A DNA stretch of 64,000 bases from Pseudoips prasinana (lineage: Eukaryota > Arthropoda > Insecta > Lepidoptera > Nolidae), in NCBI GenBank assembly GCA_951640165.1, contig OX621237.1, forward strand, positions 17,112,001 through 17,176,000. Reading direction: 5' to 3'. Shown one piece after another: positions 45,501-60,500 of this stretch. Position 1 is the first letter of the stretch. The number at the start of each line of letters is the position of its first letter. The notes under the pieces are model-generated. The model saw only the letters and a list, made by a program, of their open reading frames with translations, did no database searches and was not told the DNA's origin. A program made the translations under genes and the position numbers.

Positions 45501-48500
45501 AGAAAAGATAGCCAGAAAGAATACCTTCTTGAAACATTGAATATATCTAAAATGCAAACACTGTACTTAGAATGGATGGGTACAAATGAGCGGTATAATG
45601 TTGCATGTAAAGCAACTAAGCGGCAATATGAAACCACATTTAATAGTAAATTTAACCTTTCCTCCCACAAACCTAAAAAAGATTTATGTGAAGTGTGTTC
45701 AATACATAAAACAGCTGACAATGTAAGACAAGAACAGTTAAAAGTTGACTATGAAAAACATTAAAGAGAAAAGGAACTAGTAAGGCAGCTAAAAGAAGAA
45801 GAAAAAAATATTTTTGATAAAATGCATAGTGTTGTGGCATGTTTTGATCTCGAAAAAGTATTGAGTATCCCTCAAAGTGAAGTAGGAATATTTACAAACG
45901 AAAATATCCCGTGCATAACTTTACAGTTTATAATATTCTAGATAAAAAAAGGATACTGTTATCTTTGGCATTCCCAGATTGCGAAGAGGGGAGCCATAGA
46001 AATAGCAAGTTGCCTGTGGTCATTTATTCAATTTCACGTTGAGTTAGGGATAAAAATATATCTTTATATTCCGATTCATGTGCCGGGCAAAATCGCAATC
46101 CATTTGTGTTTGCCATGTTTGCTTTTGCGTCGCAAAAATTTAAGATAAAAATAACTCATCGATTTTTTGAAAAAGGTCATAGGCAATCGGAGTGCGACAC
46201 TATGCATGATACAATCGAGCGTTCCAAGAAAAGGCATACTATATACACGCCCGATCAAATGTATAGCTAGATAGAGAATGTCAAAGTTACTGAGCCTAAA
46301 TACCAAGTAAAACAAATGACACAGAATAATTTTATAGATTTCAAAGAGCTGATAAAAGGGAAGAATTGGTTAAAAGACATAAACGGCAATAAAATTAACT
46401 GGAGCAAAATAAAAGAAGTAAACTTCTCTCATGAGCATCCTCATTCAATTTACTTCAGGTATAGTTTTGAAGACGAATTACAGGAGATGCAAATCACAGT
46501 AAGGACCAACTCAAGAAGGCGGCGGGGAGAACCTACTGACGATCCTGAAAACTTAAGACTTGCATACGCTGAACTGCTACCCATACCTCTCCCTTTACAT
46601 AAGGATTTGATAAGTTTGTGTGATTCAGGAGCCATACCAGACCATTACCAAACTTTTTATAGAAACTTGGTTCCTTTGGACAATTCGATCTCTGTCACCA
46701 ATGATAGTGACAGAGATTAGAAGATTAAGTATTTCAGATTACAAAATGATTAGTTTTTTTTTGTAATCAGTTCAAGCTAATAGGTAACTATTTCCTAATC
46801 ATGAAAGAGATTTAAGTTGTTTACTTTGTGATTATTATTTAGTTTTTATGCAAGTTGATAGTTACTTTATTATATTCTTATTTTATTAAACCTTTTTCTT
46901 TTATTTCAACCTTTCACTTAATTGATGAAGTTTACACTATTACACCATGCGATAGCAAAAGTATATTACATAAATGAGAATCCATCTTATGAACATTGAT
47001 ATAAATGCATTTTATCTTTACAATAATCAAACAATACAGTAAGTTACTGTAAACAATCGTGCTTATGCTTGTAACTAGGTATTAAAGAAACTTGATTACT
47101 GTCGAATAATAGTGTAATATAATATTATTAGTTTTGTTTGTTGACACTTTACACGAATAACCGTGTAATGAAAGTTTACTGTTATCTAGTCATAGAAATT
47201 AAGAAGAATATAAAAATAAAATGGTTTTTCATAAGTTGTCGGAAAACCGTTTAAATTAAAAATAATTAAAAAATCTAATGTAATAAAATATTTTTTTATC
47301 TTTAATTTGATATAATTTGTTTAACCCTATATACTTCCAAACAACAGTTATTCAAGTTTAATCGTTTTTATTTTTTCCTGAAAATTTGTGGTTTTTGACT
47401 TACACGTTTATTCTGTGGGGCCATCGATATGTGGAGCAACATCAAAAGATTTTAACGATTTGAATAAAACAAATAATTTTTGAGATTAAATAATTTTTGT
47501 TTTGCGATAGTTGTTTTTTATAATTATACATTATTTTGTGTTATAAAATATATTTTCTTATACAAAACTACGCTTTTTTTTCTACCGCATCTTTTAGTCT
47601 CTTTATTTAAATTTAATGTATGAATTTTTCCTGTACCTGAAGGTTAAGAGTGTTTAAACACTTGCATTTAAGGTTTTATGAGATACTGAACCATTTCGAA
47701 ATGATTAAGAGCGATAAATAATTTTGACCAGCTAGATGTCTCAAATATGCGCAAAATTTAAATGTGCGCGGATGCACCCACCGTGTGAACGTCTTGCAAG
47801 AGGTTATTCTAATTGCTTGAGTGAAATGAATGTTATTGTTTATTACCTCACAATTACTTAGATAGATGCTGTGGACCAGATGACAAGGGTTCTGTACGTA
47901 CATTAGCCCACATACCAGCCAATCACAATGTACTTAAAAAAATTAAAAACAAAAGCAAAAGAAGACGAAAAAAGCAAGCCTGGAGTTTCTTTCTGGCTTT
48001 CTTCTCCGGGTCGTCCACCTAGATAGCTAGAGAAAGCCGCAGGTTAGCTAGGGTAGGTTCCTCAGCGGCGAGGACCATATTAGCCCCCTAATAAGTGGTC
48101 GTTGATCCATTGATTTAGAATTCCGTCTTTTCTTCAGCGGCCCCCTGAGCTGTGGCCCGAACCACATAAGGGTGCCTTCAGGTATTAGTCGCTTAAATTA
48201 AGTTACTGATAGAGAGCCTTCTGCGCTAGCCAACTGCTCATTATCTTCAATTCTTTAATTTTAATATAGTAGAAACTTGTTATTTATTGAATGATTTAAA
48301 ATGATGAATGGTACATTTACTGTTGGTCTCAGTTGTAGCCATTAGGCAACAGTCGATAAGCCATGTCAGATGCCCTCTGGGTGGCTTGAACAACACTGAC
48401 ACTAGGGTAACCACTGCGCATACGATAAGTAAGTTTTAACATAGGTATAGCTTTGATTTTGTCCTTGACATTACATACAATTTTAGTATTTGGCATTGGC

Positions 48501-51500
48501 CTGAAGCAGTAACACAAACATCTCCCACTACGGACTCATAATTACGAACAAAGTAATTACTTACTTACTTACAATATAAGTATCAAAGTCATTACTAATA
48601 AACAGGGTTTTGTTGCAGCTGTAATACCCATACCTCGATTCACGCTTTGAATGAAACACAAACCAAAATTTTATAATAATATAATAAATAAGGATATTGG
48701 ATAGGACATATTACTAGCACATTATTCACACACAGCCATCTGATCCCAAACTAAGCAGAGTTTGTACCATGGAACCAGATAACTAACATACAACATATAC
48801 TTCTTTTCTGCCGGGTCCCCCCGGTTTACCCGCGTTAAGCTTTATAAATTATAGCCTATGCGTTAATCCAGGGTGTCAGCTAACTCCATACCAAATTTTA
48901 TTAAAATCGCTCCAGCCATTTAGACATGAACAAGTAACAAACATTCGCAAACTCTCGCATTTATAATAGTAGTGATTATACCCAGACTCAGCAAGCAGAT
49001 ATGTTCATGCGACCTGCAGCGTGAAAGGCAAGCATTTACCACTCACGTCAAGCGGCCTAGTCTAGTAGTATAACTAGATATTAAAGACTATATTTTAGAA
49101 ATGTCTAAAAACCTTGTTTTCAGTATAGCATGTTTAAAATACTAAAAATAATAAATGAAATCATAGTTAATAATGAAAAAAAAGTCTATGATTTAATAAG
49201 TATTCAAAAATGAATAATTTAAAGCGCCATCTGTTGGAATTGTCCGATTTAAGTATTGGCACTCCAGCAGTTGTTAGCCGTGTAGGTTTCGGTTAGATGG
49301 CGTTAAAAGCGTCTAAATGCGTTAAGAAATATCGAATGGATTTTATAAATTCGAAGCGTCAGTACCGTGGTGCGTAGGCGGAGCGGTTAACGCACATAGG
49401 GCCGGATACCCCATGGTCGTGGGTTCGATTCCCACCCGCACTTAACAATAAAATTTATAAAAATCATTTTAAAGAAAGTCTGAAACATAATAGTATACTA
49501 TTTTACTTACAATATTAGTATCAGAATCATAACTAATGGTGATGCTCTGCCCCAAAGGCCACTTGAAGTGCAACAGGTCCTGTTGGAGCTGCAGCAGGAA
49601 GATCAGCAGAACGAATAACGCGTTTAGCATCACAAAGGCGAAGACCATCATGTCACGCAAGTTCTTCAGGTCCGTTTTAATGCGTTCCTGTAAAAAATTC
49701 AATATTCATTTATGCTGTAAATAAATTACATTTATGTGGAATCTTCACACAATTTGGCTTTAATAATTCTTTTAAACTTATTCGTAGACAATTCTTTAAT
49801 ATCATTGGGAAGTTAGTTACAGAATCATACATTGCCCCATAAAAGAGTTACTTATTTTGTAGAGGCGGGTAGTATGTAACATAAGATTATTCTTATATCT
49901 AGTGCTTTTATTATGTGTATCGCTCCTTTTAAAGAAGAAAGTTACTCGTATATTCTTATGCCTGTAAATTAAAAGTTACAATATTAGTTGAAGAATGTCT
50001 AGAATTAATTACGACAGGCCTTTCTCTTCGTGGTAATATGTAACAAACCGGCCAAGTGCGAGTCGGACTCGCACATGAAGGGTTCCATAGCAGCAAGTAT
50101 TTCAGTTGATTAAATGAAAGCAAATTGCGGTTTCTGACGTATTAAAAAAAACTACTTGCTAGATCTCGTTCAAACCAATTTTCGTTGTTAGTTTCTATGG
50201 TAATGTACAACATATATTTTTTTTAGTTCTATCATGTGGTTAGTTTTATCATTATGTAGTATTGATATAATTTAGTATGTAGGTATCTAAGGTAGGTAAA
50301 ATTAATTTAGATAGATAATGTTGTACACTGTTCTACCCTGTAAAACAAATTGTCCTCTGTGTTTGGTTTGCTGTAAGAAAACTCATTATTGAGTTAAGCT
50401 CGCCTATGTACATGTCTTTATTTCATAAATTGTATTTCTTTTTATTGTTTTCTGTGTGCAATAAAGAATAAGAATAAGTCTTATTTTAGAAGTTAGAGGG
50501 GGGGGGGACACACACTCATTTTACCACTTTGGAAGTGTCTATCGCGCAGACTATTCAGTTTAGAAAAAATGATATTAGGAACCTCAATATCATTTTTGAA
50601 GACCTATCCATAGACAACCCACATGTATGGGTACGATGAAAAATTTTTTTTGAGTTTCAGATCTATGTATGGCGACCCCCCAAAATAATTGTTCTTTTTC
50701 TATTTAATAATCTTAATGCGGTTCACAGAATAGATCTACTTACCAAGTTTCAGTAGTTCAGCTCCTATAGTTACGGAAAAAAGTGGCTGTGACATACGGA
50801 CGGACAGACAGACAGACACGACGAATCTATAAGGGTTCCGTTTTTTGCCATTTGGCTACGGAACCCTAAAAACGCCAACTATGAACCCTGTAAGCAAGTT
50901 TTTGTAGTGATATATATTGTCAGGGATATTATTGTATAAAGTACTATATTTTGCCCGCGACTACGTCCGCGTTGTAGTCGACATCAGACATTGAAGAGGA
51001 TAAAACTAACCTATTATGTTACCTATGTCTTGGCACTTACCCCTTTTGTCCGAAACAAAAAGCACTTCGTATATTTTTTACATTTGATCAAGTTTCTTAC
51101 AAACTTTCAGCCCGTACGGGATAAACTTTAATATGCAAACATGTCATATGAATATAAATGCTAAGTTTGAAGTTGATCAGAACAAGAAAATATGTTGTTC
51201 TATACAAACTTAGCAACCCCTTTTCAGCCTTTTAGGATTGAATTTTTATAAATCTTGTTTGCTCACATAGGCCACTTAAGAAATATTTGTCAAAAATTTC
51301 ATAGACCCAGACGAAAGAATATATAGAATATAAGTTTATATAGAAACGAACCTTGTTCGGTTAAATACTTACATAATGTATTATCTTCTAGCACCTACAA
51401 TTGTGAATATTTTTTATAATTAACTTACAAACTAAATTATGCTATAAGTGTATTTCAAAACTAATGAATCCACATTTGAAACGTATTGATTATTCAAGTA

Positions 51501-54500
51501 ATTATCAAAATAATGTTTTTTTTTTTTTATTTTATTTTTTTTTATTAGGATTTCCAACAAAGATTACACTATTCATACAAATTACTACAAATTACATTGC
51601 CACGGTAAAAAGATCTTGTGCATCTTTACTTACAAGAAATCACAGCATGCGAAGAGTAGGTGTACAGAAAAACAAGTTAATTTAATTTACAAACTAAAAT
51701 TAAAAACTAAAATTAAAATTACTTAAAATTTAAGGAAACAAATTCAAACTAATAGTATAAAATTACAAACAATAAATTAAATTAGTGCACAGAATATAAA
51801 CAATTTTATAAATAAAAATAATAAAAATAAAGCAGTGCAATGTTGCAATAGTCTTAACTTAGGTGAGCTCTTAGGAGGCTTTTGAACTTGCTAAGTGAAT
51901 TATTGAAAATGTCTATATTTTCTGAGGTGGTTGAAATTTCGTTATATTCGTCAGATATTCTGACAACAGGAGAGTGTTTGCCTAGATTGGTTCGACATCG
52001 GGGGGCTCTTAGTAAAGAGCAAGGATGACGCGGAAGGCGGCTGGGCACATTAATACAGATTCTCTGCAGTACATCTGGACAGTCTATCCCATTGTTAAGC
52101 AGCTTGTATAAGAATATCATATCTGCCATTAACCGACGAGATTGGAGAGAGGTGATATTGAAATGATTAAGCCGTTCTTCATAAGACCGTTTAGATCTTG
52201 CTACGTTAGCCCGAAACGCTAGGTGGTGCACTAGTTTCTTTTGAACTCGCTCGATTCTCGCAACATGGACCAGATACGAAGGATTCCATACCGTGCTACA
52301 GTACTCGAGTTTACTTCTAACGTAACTGGAGTATAATAGCAATGTTGTATGTGGGTTTTTGAATTCTTTAGAAGAGCGCAGTACGAATCCGAGTGACATA
52401 TATGCGGCACTGATCATTGAGTCAAATTGGTTGGTAAAACGCAAGGCGCTATCTATTTGCACCCCCAAGTCTCGTATAACTTCAACTTCAGTTAAGGGTT
52501 TGCCTTCAATATTGTACGATGAATGAAACTTATTGCGTTTTCTGGTGAATTTGATATGGTGACACTTATCATGATTTAAAAACATTTTGTTTTCCTTGCA
52601 CCACTGATTTAATGTATCTATATCGGCCTGTAAAAGTTGCATATCATTGTCACACTTAATTGCGAGTGTCAGTTTTAGGTCATCAGCAAACAGGTAGGGT
52701 GTAGAATAATTAATTACATCAGATAAATTAGTATTATATTTAAATTAGTATATATCTCAAATATACGACGCCTAGCGACACGACCGGAAAGCGGTCAGGT
52801 ACAGGACCGACGACTTTACGTGCTCTCCGAGGCACGGGGTATAATACCGCCAACTCTCAGACTTCGGGTTGATGCTGAGAAATTTCTCTTTTTACATAAA
52901 AATTCCCAAATTCACTTTTTGGCCCGACCCGGGATTTGAACCCAGGACATCGTTTGCGGATGAAGACGCTACTGCTAAACCAACGAGGCAGTCTAAAAAC
53001 TTATAAAGGTGCTACAGCCTCTGAAAGCTTTTACTGGATAAGGATCTGTATTGAGCTGTGTTGCAGTCAAATACTGTGAGTGTTATTATTATTGGAATAA
53101 ATAATTTTAAAAACAATCAGCACCACATACCAGTTCCTCCTTGTTTTCATCAATGGGCCTCAGATAGACATCAATCAGATCCTTCCAGAACTCCGTCTCA
53201 GCAGTAGTCAGGAAGTCCACCTCGCCCTTCTGAATATCCGGGTCTTCAATCCAATAAGGGTTAATCAGATCGTCTCTTTCATCCTACAAGGATAGAATAA
53301 CTATTAGAATAATACCAGCCTTCGCCACATGCTACAAGTATATCAGCAGGCGCGCTTTGGCGGATACCGTACCGATAAAAAGCTGCCTCCGAAACTAAAT
53401 CGGAAGAGAGCCCCGCGTCGCGTTTTTAAAGTAGACCGAAAGTTGCACAAAACATCCCTAAAATGATACGCCCTCTCTTGCATCTCCCCGCCATTAACCG
53501 CCCAGAGTCGTTTGATCGCGCTGTGACGTCACGTGTCCCGTCACGCAGCGCGCCGTTTATTTTTATATAAGTTTTTTACTTTTTTTCCGTATTATTCCCG
53601 CCGTTTGCGGGTATTATATAAGTCTAGCTAGACTGGCTAAGATTCAAAAAGTTAGTGCAACTGCCGATAGATGGCGTTCCTGCCGAATTAGAAGTCGATA
53701 TGGTTTCGTTCACAAAATACAGTGGGTTAACGCGGATTCTTACGCAGAGTTCAATATTTGTGTGCAGAAGCACATGTATTTTTTTTAAAGTTGGTAGCCT
53801 TTCTAAGGTTTACAACTTTGTTTTACCCTGTCTGGATGTATATTAGTAATAATATAAGTATTATTATGTTTATTTATCAGTTGTCTTGCCTGGGTGCCGA
53901 AGAACAGGCTACAGGGTACGTTATATATTGGTAAGTACAACATAAAACGCAGCTAATATAAGTTCCCTATTGAATTACCTGTTATTTTTTCCTCTGATGC
54001 AGAATAGTTGAGTTTAATCCTATAGATAGCGGTACTGCCGAATTAGATGTCACTATGGTTTCGTTCACAAAATAAAGTGGGTCATCGTCGATTCCTTTGC
54101 TTAGTTAGACATTTGTATATTTAATACTCACAATTTTTTTATAAGTTTGAAGCCTTCTAAGCGTGGGTGCCGACTGCCGCAGTACAAGCCATAAAGTACA
54201 TTATATATAGGTAAGTACGACATAAAGCGGAGTTTATAAAGTTCCCTATTGAATCTCCTCCTATTTTTTCCTTTTGCTGCAGAATAGTTAGTACGACTGC
54301 CGATAGATGGCGATACTGCCGAATTGGAAGTCGCTATGGTTTCGTTCACTAACTACAGTAATTTTATTAAAATACCATAAATAAAAATAATCGTAATCTT
54401 AATTTCATTATACCCATAAAAATGTCTATTACAATACTGCTCTATGTTTACATTGACTTAAACACCGAATTCAGGATTAAAAAGTTAAAAACTAAGAATT

Positions 54501-57500
54501 ATTCCTATTGATAAATTAAAGTGAAATAAGAAATTTCTAGTCATATAGGTACGCTAATTTAGTATATACTAAAAATATAATTAGTATCCAAAGAGAACTC
54601 AATGACTGAATGAGCGTTTTTTTTTTTGCATAGGAGGGAATATAGATTATACCAAATGACATGAAATAAGTACAAGGATGCCTGCACAAAGCACACATTA
54701 GTAGAAAATCACAAATAAGTTATATTATATAAATACTAGGCATTTTAGCCACATAACATGTTATTTATGCATCGACTAAACATACCAACCTATAGATAAT
54801 TGCTTTGATTACTGTACATACCCTCGGAACATCAGTGGAAATCTCGCTTTCTTCATCAAACTCAGGCAACATGGTGATAGGGTCTACCGACTGCTTGCGC
54901 ATGGCAACAGAGGATCGGCGTCGGGTTGATGGGAGCACATCATCCACTGGAGCTCCCCTGGGCGGTAATTATAGAATTTTATAAATCCTTTTATACAACA
55001 AGCTACTAAGCCATTACTCTATAAAGAATATAGCTATAACTTGATTATTTCATCTCGTGAGGGGAAGCCGACCCGAGGGAAGATCTATCAGAGAACGGAG
55101 AGCGGCATCTCTCTGTGTACTATGACCATCATATTGCGATCGCAAACCCGTCTGCCAAGATTATGGCATACCCGTAAATGATGGACTCCCACTGTCACGT
55201 TCAATTTCAAAGTTCTAAAGTACTGGAACGCGATTCATGTTATAGTGCGAAAGTGCCCCATATCCGATACACATGGTTTCGAATATTAGGTATCCACCGC
55301 GATGCACGTTAGTGCGGAAGTACACACTAACTTTGCCCCGCGGTTTTACCCGCCTTAAACTTAATAAATTATAGCCTATGTGTTATTCGGATATACACAG
55401 GTACAGCTAGTAAAATAATAACTATTAAGTTACTTACAGCGACTCTAATCGTTTCTCAATTTTGTCTATAGCAGTGGCGATCTGAAGTAAATGTAAATCC
55501 TCCTTATGGTCCTTAGGGTTGGTGCAACACATACACCGGAACAGGCCGGACATACTGCACTCCATTGAGCCGCTCTCCTCTTCTGAAGTCCCGAACCATT
55601 TCTTTATGCTCTGAGCCTCCATCTGTTTCTTTGCATCCTCAGCTTCTTTTCTTTCTTGTTCCATTTCCTAAAATTGAGAGGCGTGGGTTTAACCCTAACA
55701 CGGGGCCATATATTTAACTACTACCTGTGCCCCACGGTATTACCCGCGTTAAACTTTATAAATTATAGCTTATGTGTTAATCCAGGGTGTCAGCTAACTC
55801 CATACCAAATTTTATTAGAATCGCTGCAGCCGTTTAGACGTGAAGAAGTAACAAACATACACACTCACAAACTTTCGCCTTTATAATATTAGTGCGATAT
55901 AACAGTTAGAAGCTATGATATGCCTCCTGTTACTATTCCCTGTGGCCGCTTGCAATCTAGGGGCATGAGTCATGCGTTGCTGGTCTTGATGAGATCCGAC
56001 ACTTAAGAAAACAAAATTAAGTTAGGGAAAGGGAGACGAGACAACAACGAAAGTGTCATAATACTGACTTGGTTGCAAAAATGACTCAAACAATGAACGG
56101 AACTTAAAGTACATCTATATTTTTTTAAGTATTTTCGGCATCTTTGAAATGAGTTGAAAGTGCGGGTGGTAATTTATCTCACTAACCACGGATTATTCAG
56201 CCCCATGTGCACCGTGGCATCCGGACTATAATTTATACAATCCATTAACTAACCTTAACAATGGAGACGCTTTGCGCCATTGCCTACTTCTCATAATAAA
56301 AATAAAACAGAAAAGTTCGGGCCACTTCTTATTACCATTTAAAAAAGTATTCAACGTCGTCCACCACTAAGTCACCGCTCCATGACTGAACACTGTTTCC
56401 CAAAATACAGGCTTTAGCCTAGTTTGGTAAGCAGTTTCAGTACCTTTAGTATAAAACACATACAAAAAAAACTGTAGTGTTAACTAAACCTTACACCTGT
56501 GAATGCATTTGAACTATTGTCAAATAAATACTTTTTTACTTTACCATCCACATCTTATTATCATATTGGCACGGCAAAATGTTTTTTCCCCGAGGCCAAC
56601 GGTATTGGTAAAATTCTGAAAGGAGTTTTTATGAAATATCGTGGATTTCTCGCGGCGCGGTTCCTACCTTAGCGAATCTGGAGTTTTCTCAAGCTACCTA
56701 GATGCACTTCCTCTTCACCATATTTGCTGGGAAACATCCACATTTCTTATAAAATTATACGGGTATTGCATACTGAATGGAATAAATTGACCATACCTTA
56801 GCAGTTTTCTTCTGGGCGACCTCTCGGGTTCCCCACGAGACGTTGTTCAAATTACAAAGCGAGTAAATAATCAGCAACATGTACATACTGGGAATGGTTA
56901 TGTAGTATATAACGAGGTACATCAAGCAAACGAACTCCTGCGGATGCAGTGCAGCTGTTATGAAGAATATACCAAATGTTACTATTGTGAAAATACTCGA
57001 GGGGGCAAGCCAGCCGTCTTGTATCATTTGTAATACCATTCCAACTATGACCATCAACATTACCATGACGTACGCACAGGTGATCACGTTTGCAAGGAAA
57101 AGCTGGAATAAAAATGGAAATTAATCTAATTAAAATCCAATTCCTTTAATGTGGCTTTCGCAGGGCACTTTCTGGCTCTTTCTTTTTCTCTCTAGGTATT
57201 GTGACAAGCATTGTGCACGGCGGTCAAAAAACATCACAACAGAAAGCGTGAATATTTCACATTTTCTAAGGAAAAAAAAAAATTATTTATTTACATAATC
57301 TAATAAACATTATCATTACAGGTTTTGCACCCAATGCGATAATGTTTATTCTTTATTGCACACAAAAAACAATAAAAAGAAATACAATTTATGATATAAA
57401 GACATGCGATGGAAATGCGAACAATATTATTAATTATTACTAAACTAAATCGAGAGTCACCCTCACGAATTCCACCAATGAACTACTATTAAAAAAATAT

Positions 57501-60500
57501 TCATCACATCAAAGGATACAAAAGTCACTATTAGAGGTAAAATGGCGACATAAAATATAAAACTATATAGAATACTCCGTTACTGTTTTTTCAAATAATT
57601 TTGTGCGCTCAAATGGCTAGCTGCTCAACACCACAGTAACGCTGATTTTCAGCAACGTGCCACGTGAGTTATAGTATAATGTTTGTCATCATATACAAGC
57701 GATTATAAGTAGGGCTAATCAATAGATCACATTTGACATCTGTCAGTTACTAGTAAAGTAAATTGTATAATGACCTTATTTGGTAATTATTAAGATAAAG
57801 ATAAATTGCACTGCACGTGTGGCGCAGCGGCTAAGACAGTCGCCTCGCCGCTTCGTGTCGCGGGTGTGAGTCTCGCGCTGGACAACTATTTGTGTGACCT
57901 ATAAATAGTTGTTCTGAGTCTGGGTGTAATTTGTATCCGTCTATTATATGTTTGTAAAGTACCCCGCGACACAGGGATTAACTTCCCTATTCCGGGCTTT
58001 GTTTTAAAAAAAATCGTATTTGAAAGAAAGCAATTTTAAGCAAATGAGCATTTCTAACTACGAAAAAGTAAATAATATTATTTGCCCGCCGGTTAAGGTT
58101 ATGTCGTTGAATTTTTTAATTTTGATGAAGTGTCAAATGTGATCTATTACATTGACCCTACTATAGTTATATATTTATTTACGCTGTTTAGGGGTCAAAT
58201 GATTCACGTGTCGCAGAAATTAAGGTAGACACCAAGTTGCCTTGATTTTGAGTTTATTTTTTTATGTTTTGTAATGTCATTTTAGATCCATATAAATGAG
58301 CCAAAAAATGTCTCAAGCCGATTCGTGTTTATAAGTAGACGTAGGTACGTATAAGTATAAATTTCTCACCTGCGTCTCTGACTTGCAAGTCATGCAAACA
58401 ACAATGAAGATGGAAATAGGGACCAGATTTATGATAAGCGCTTCAAAATTGCTCACTTCAATGATCGCGTTCATTGCACCAATCATCATCAAGAAGATGG
58501 TGCCGGGGCCAAGAACAGTGCCCACCATTAACATAATCTGAAACCAATGAAAAATAATTAAATGCACTAACAAGAGGTACCTTATTAAGAAGTAAGAAAG
58601 TACTGGTTGAGTAGCTTTTCAACTCGACTGAATTATAGCCTATGTGTTATTGAGATAAGCTATATTACTACAAAGTTTCATCAAAATCCGTGCCGAAGTT
58701 TTGCTGAAAGAGTAACAAACATCCATACATCTGTACTCACAAACTTTTTAATTTATAATATTAGTAGGACAACTAACAAATCGATTATTTTGCGAACAAG
58801 TGGCCGTTGCAAATTGTATCTCCGCTTGATTATGTTAATATTTGGCTGAATGAACACTGTGCTAAACCTGATTGCATTACTTAAGATTTTACTATGGACA
58901 ATATTTAAAGTTCAATTAGATATCGTTGTTTAGGAACGATGGCTTTTATAATAACAAAATATGTTTAAGTATTATCATAAATATTACATACCTGATACAT
59001 AATATACAGGGTAGATATATTATCATTGACGCTAACGGTCCTCTTAGAGTCGGCGAGAAGATCGAAGATGTTGGCCATTGTGGAGGGTACCCATCGTCTA
59101 CGCTGGTTGTAAAACTCGTCAAATCGTTCAGGGCAGTGTGTGTACGCATCCGATGCGGCTGAGTATTCCACACGGTATCCTCGTTGCAGCAGTAATGTGC
59201 ACAGCCAACGATCTTCGCCTAAATTTAAAAAGGATTTAATTAGACGGTCCACTCCTTTCCTTGCTCGACCCTTATAATGTATCTTGCAGAAGTTTAGGGA
59301 TATTAATTTTCGGAACAATAGTTCTTTATACTACACGCTTTTATGAGTAGTCGGCAAGCCTCTAAAGTCTCGACTGGTCGTTCATGAAAGTTCAGTGAGG
59401 CAGAAAAAGAATGAAAGTATAATAAATTCAGGGGAAAATGAGAACTCTGAGAAGTATGTGTGTCGTAACTATATAGATAGATATAGAATACGAAATACTG
59501 AGGCAAGTTGTCACAAACATTGAAAAAGGTATGCTAAGTAGGTAGGGCATTTAGAAAGGATGATTGAAAGATTGACAAAAAATGTAGTGCGAATGGATCA
59601 TCCATCTCCGATGATCCATTCGCACTACAAGAAAAGCCGGGCCAGAAATACCCTAAACAGGAAATCCATCGTCTCTGCCTACAAACTCTGGAAACCAGGC
59701 GTGAGTCTATGTATGTTCTTTAACCGGAAATATTGCACATCGCTATCGCCTAGCTTCTGCAAGATATGAAAACCGGATTAAAACTCATAGATCTCAGCAA
59801 AAAAAAAAGTTTACTACTCGTCGCACAATTACTATCACAAATATAATTTAATTCAATGACATTTTTACTCAGAATATAACTTTTTCCTATTATATTGTTA
59901 CAGTTAAAAGAAAACGCGAATCCGAATTAGGTATTTTAATACTATAATACATTTGGGCAAGAAAATATTCGTAGTTCAATCTAGGCGACACGGTCACGTG
60001 GGTGATATTGACGAGCACAATGGTATGTCCAAATATAAGGGCATTCTCTATTCCCTCTGAACACAAACGTAAAGACTTATATGAAGAGCCGTAGACCCTA
60101 CGTGTCATGCTGGGTGTAACAACATTAAATTCCTGTTTCCGGCTCGCTATGACATTTTCGTCATCATTACTTGAACACAAACTAGGCAAATACAATATTT
60201 GTATGGAACGTTGTGAAACAAATAGCAACTATTATCGTTTATAGCGGTTTTACTAACCTTCACTTAATTTGGGGCATACAGAGAAAGCTAATCAAGGTTA
60301 CTTGAGCCGATAAATACCTTGATCATATTGCACGTAATGTCGGGCCTCGTGTGACGTCAGCGTGTACTTCTTCATGACATTGTCGTCCATCAAAGCTTTT
60401 CCTCTGAACAGAGAGAAGCACCCAGGGCTACAGAGCACGCATCCGATCATATGTTCCGTCGCTTTCTGCAGCCAATGGCCGATCGCGTACTCGAACATTT

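Larger units (their letters stand above)
42951..47475 (+). pseudogene. Transib/RAG1-like transposase remnant, split by a nested transposon
   Basis: Possible ATG exon at 42951-42969 (MDSETA plus one base), GT..AG intron to 43285, then GPSGSMTNDS and a stop. Recognisable blocks: GRPAKPFEEASERSNVRRKT (43575-43635), ANLTRSQYERIRQTTGNLPC and VTETCVEVNLQEIMNHTAER (43850-44020). Then, after a one-base frameshift near 44085, WGFDGSQQAQFKQKF, where the D of the DGS motif is the presumed first catalytic Asp (compare CDGMGD of RAG1). SSPRYCRPIRIRFLKETVDI follows at 44225-44290, then TMRCYI. The frame is interrupted at 44440 and continues at 47431 as CGATSKDFNDLNK before breaking off. The catalytic C-terminal part is absent. 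Family call is from memory of Transib proteins; boundaries unknown. Confidence 0.6.
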
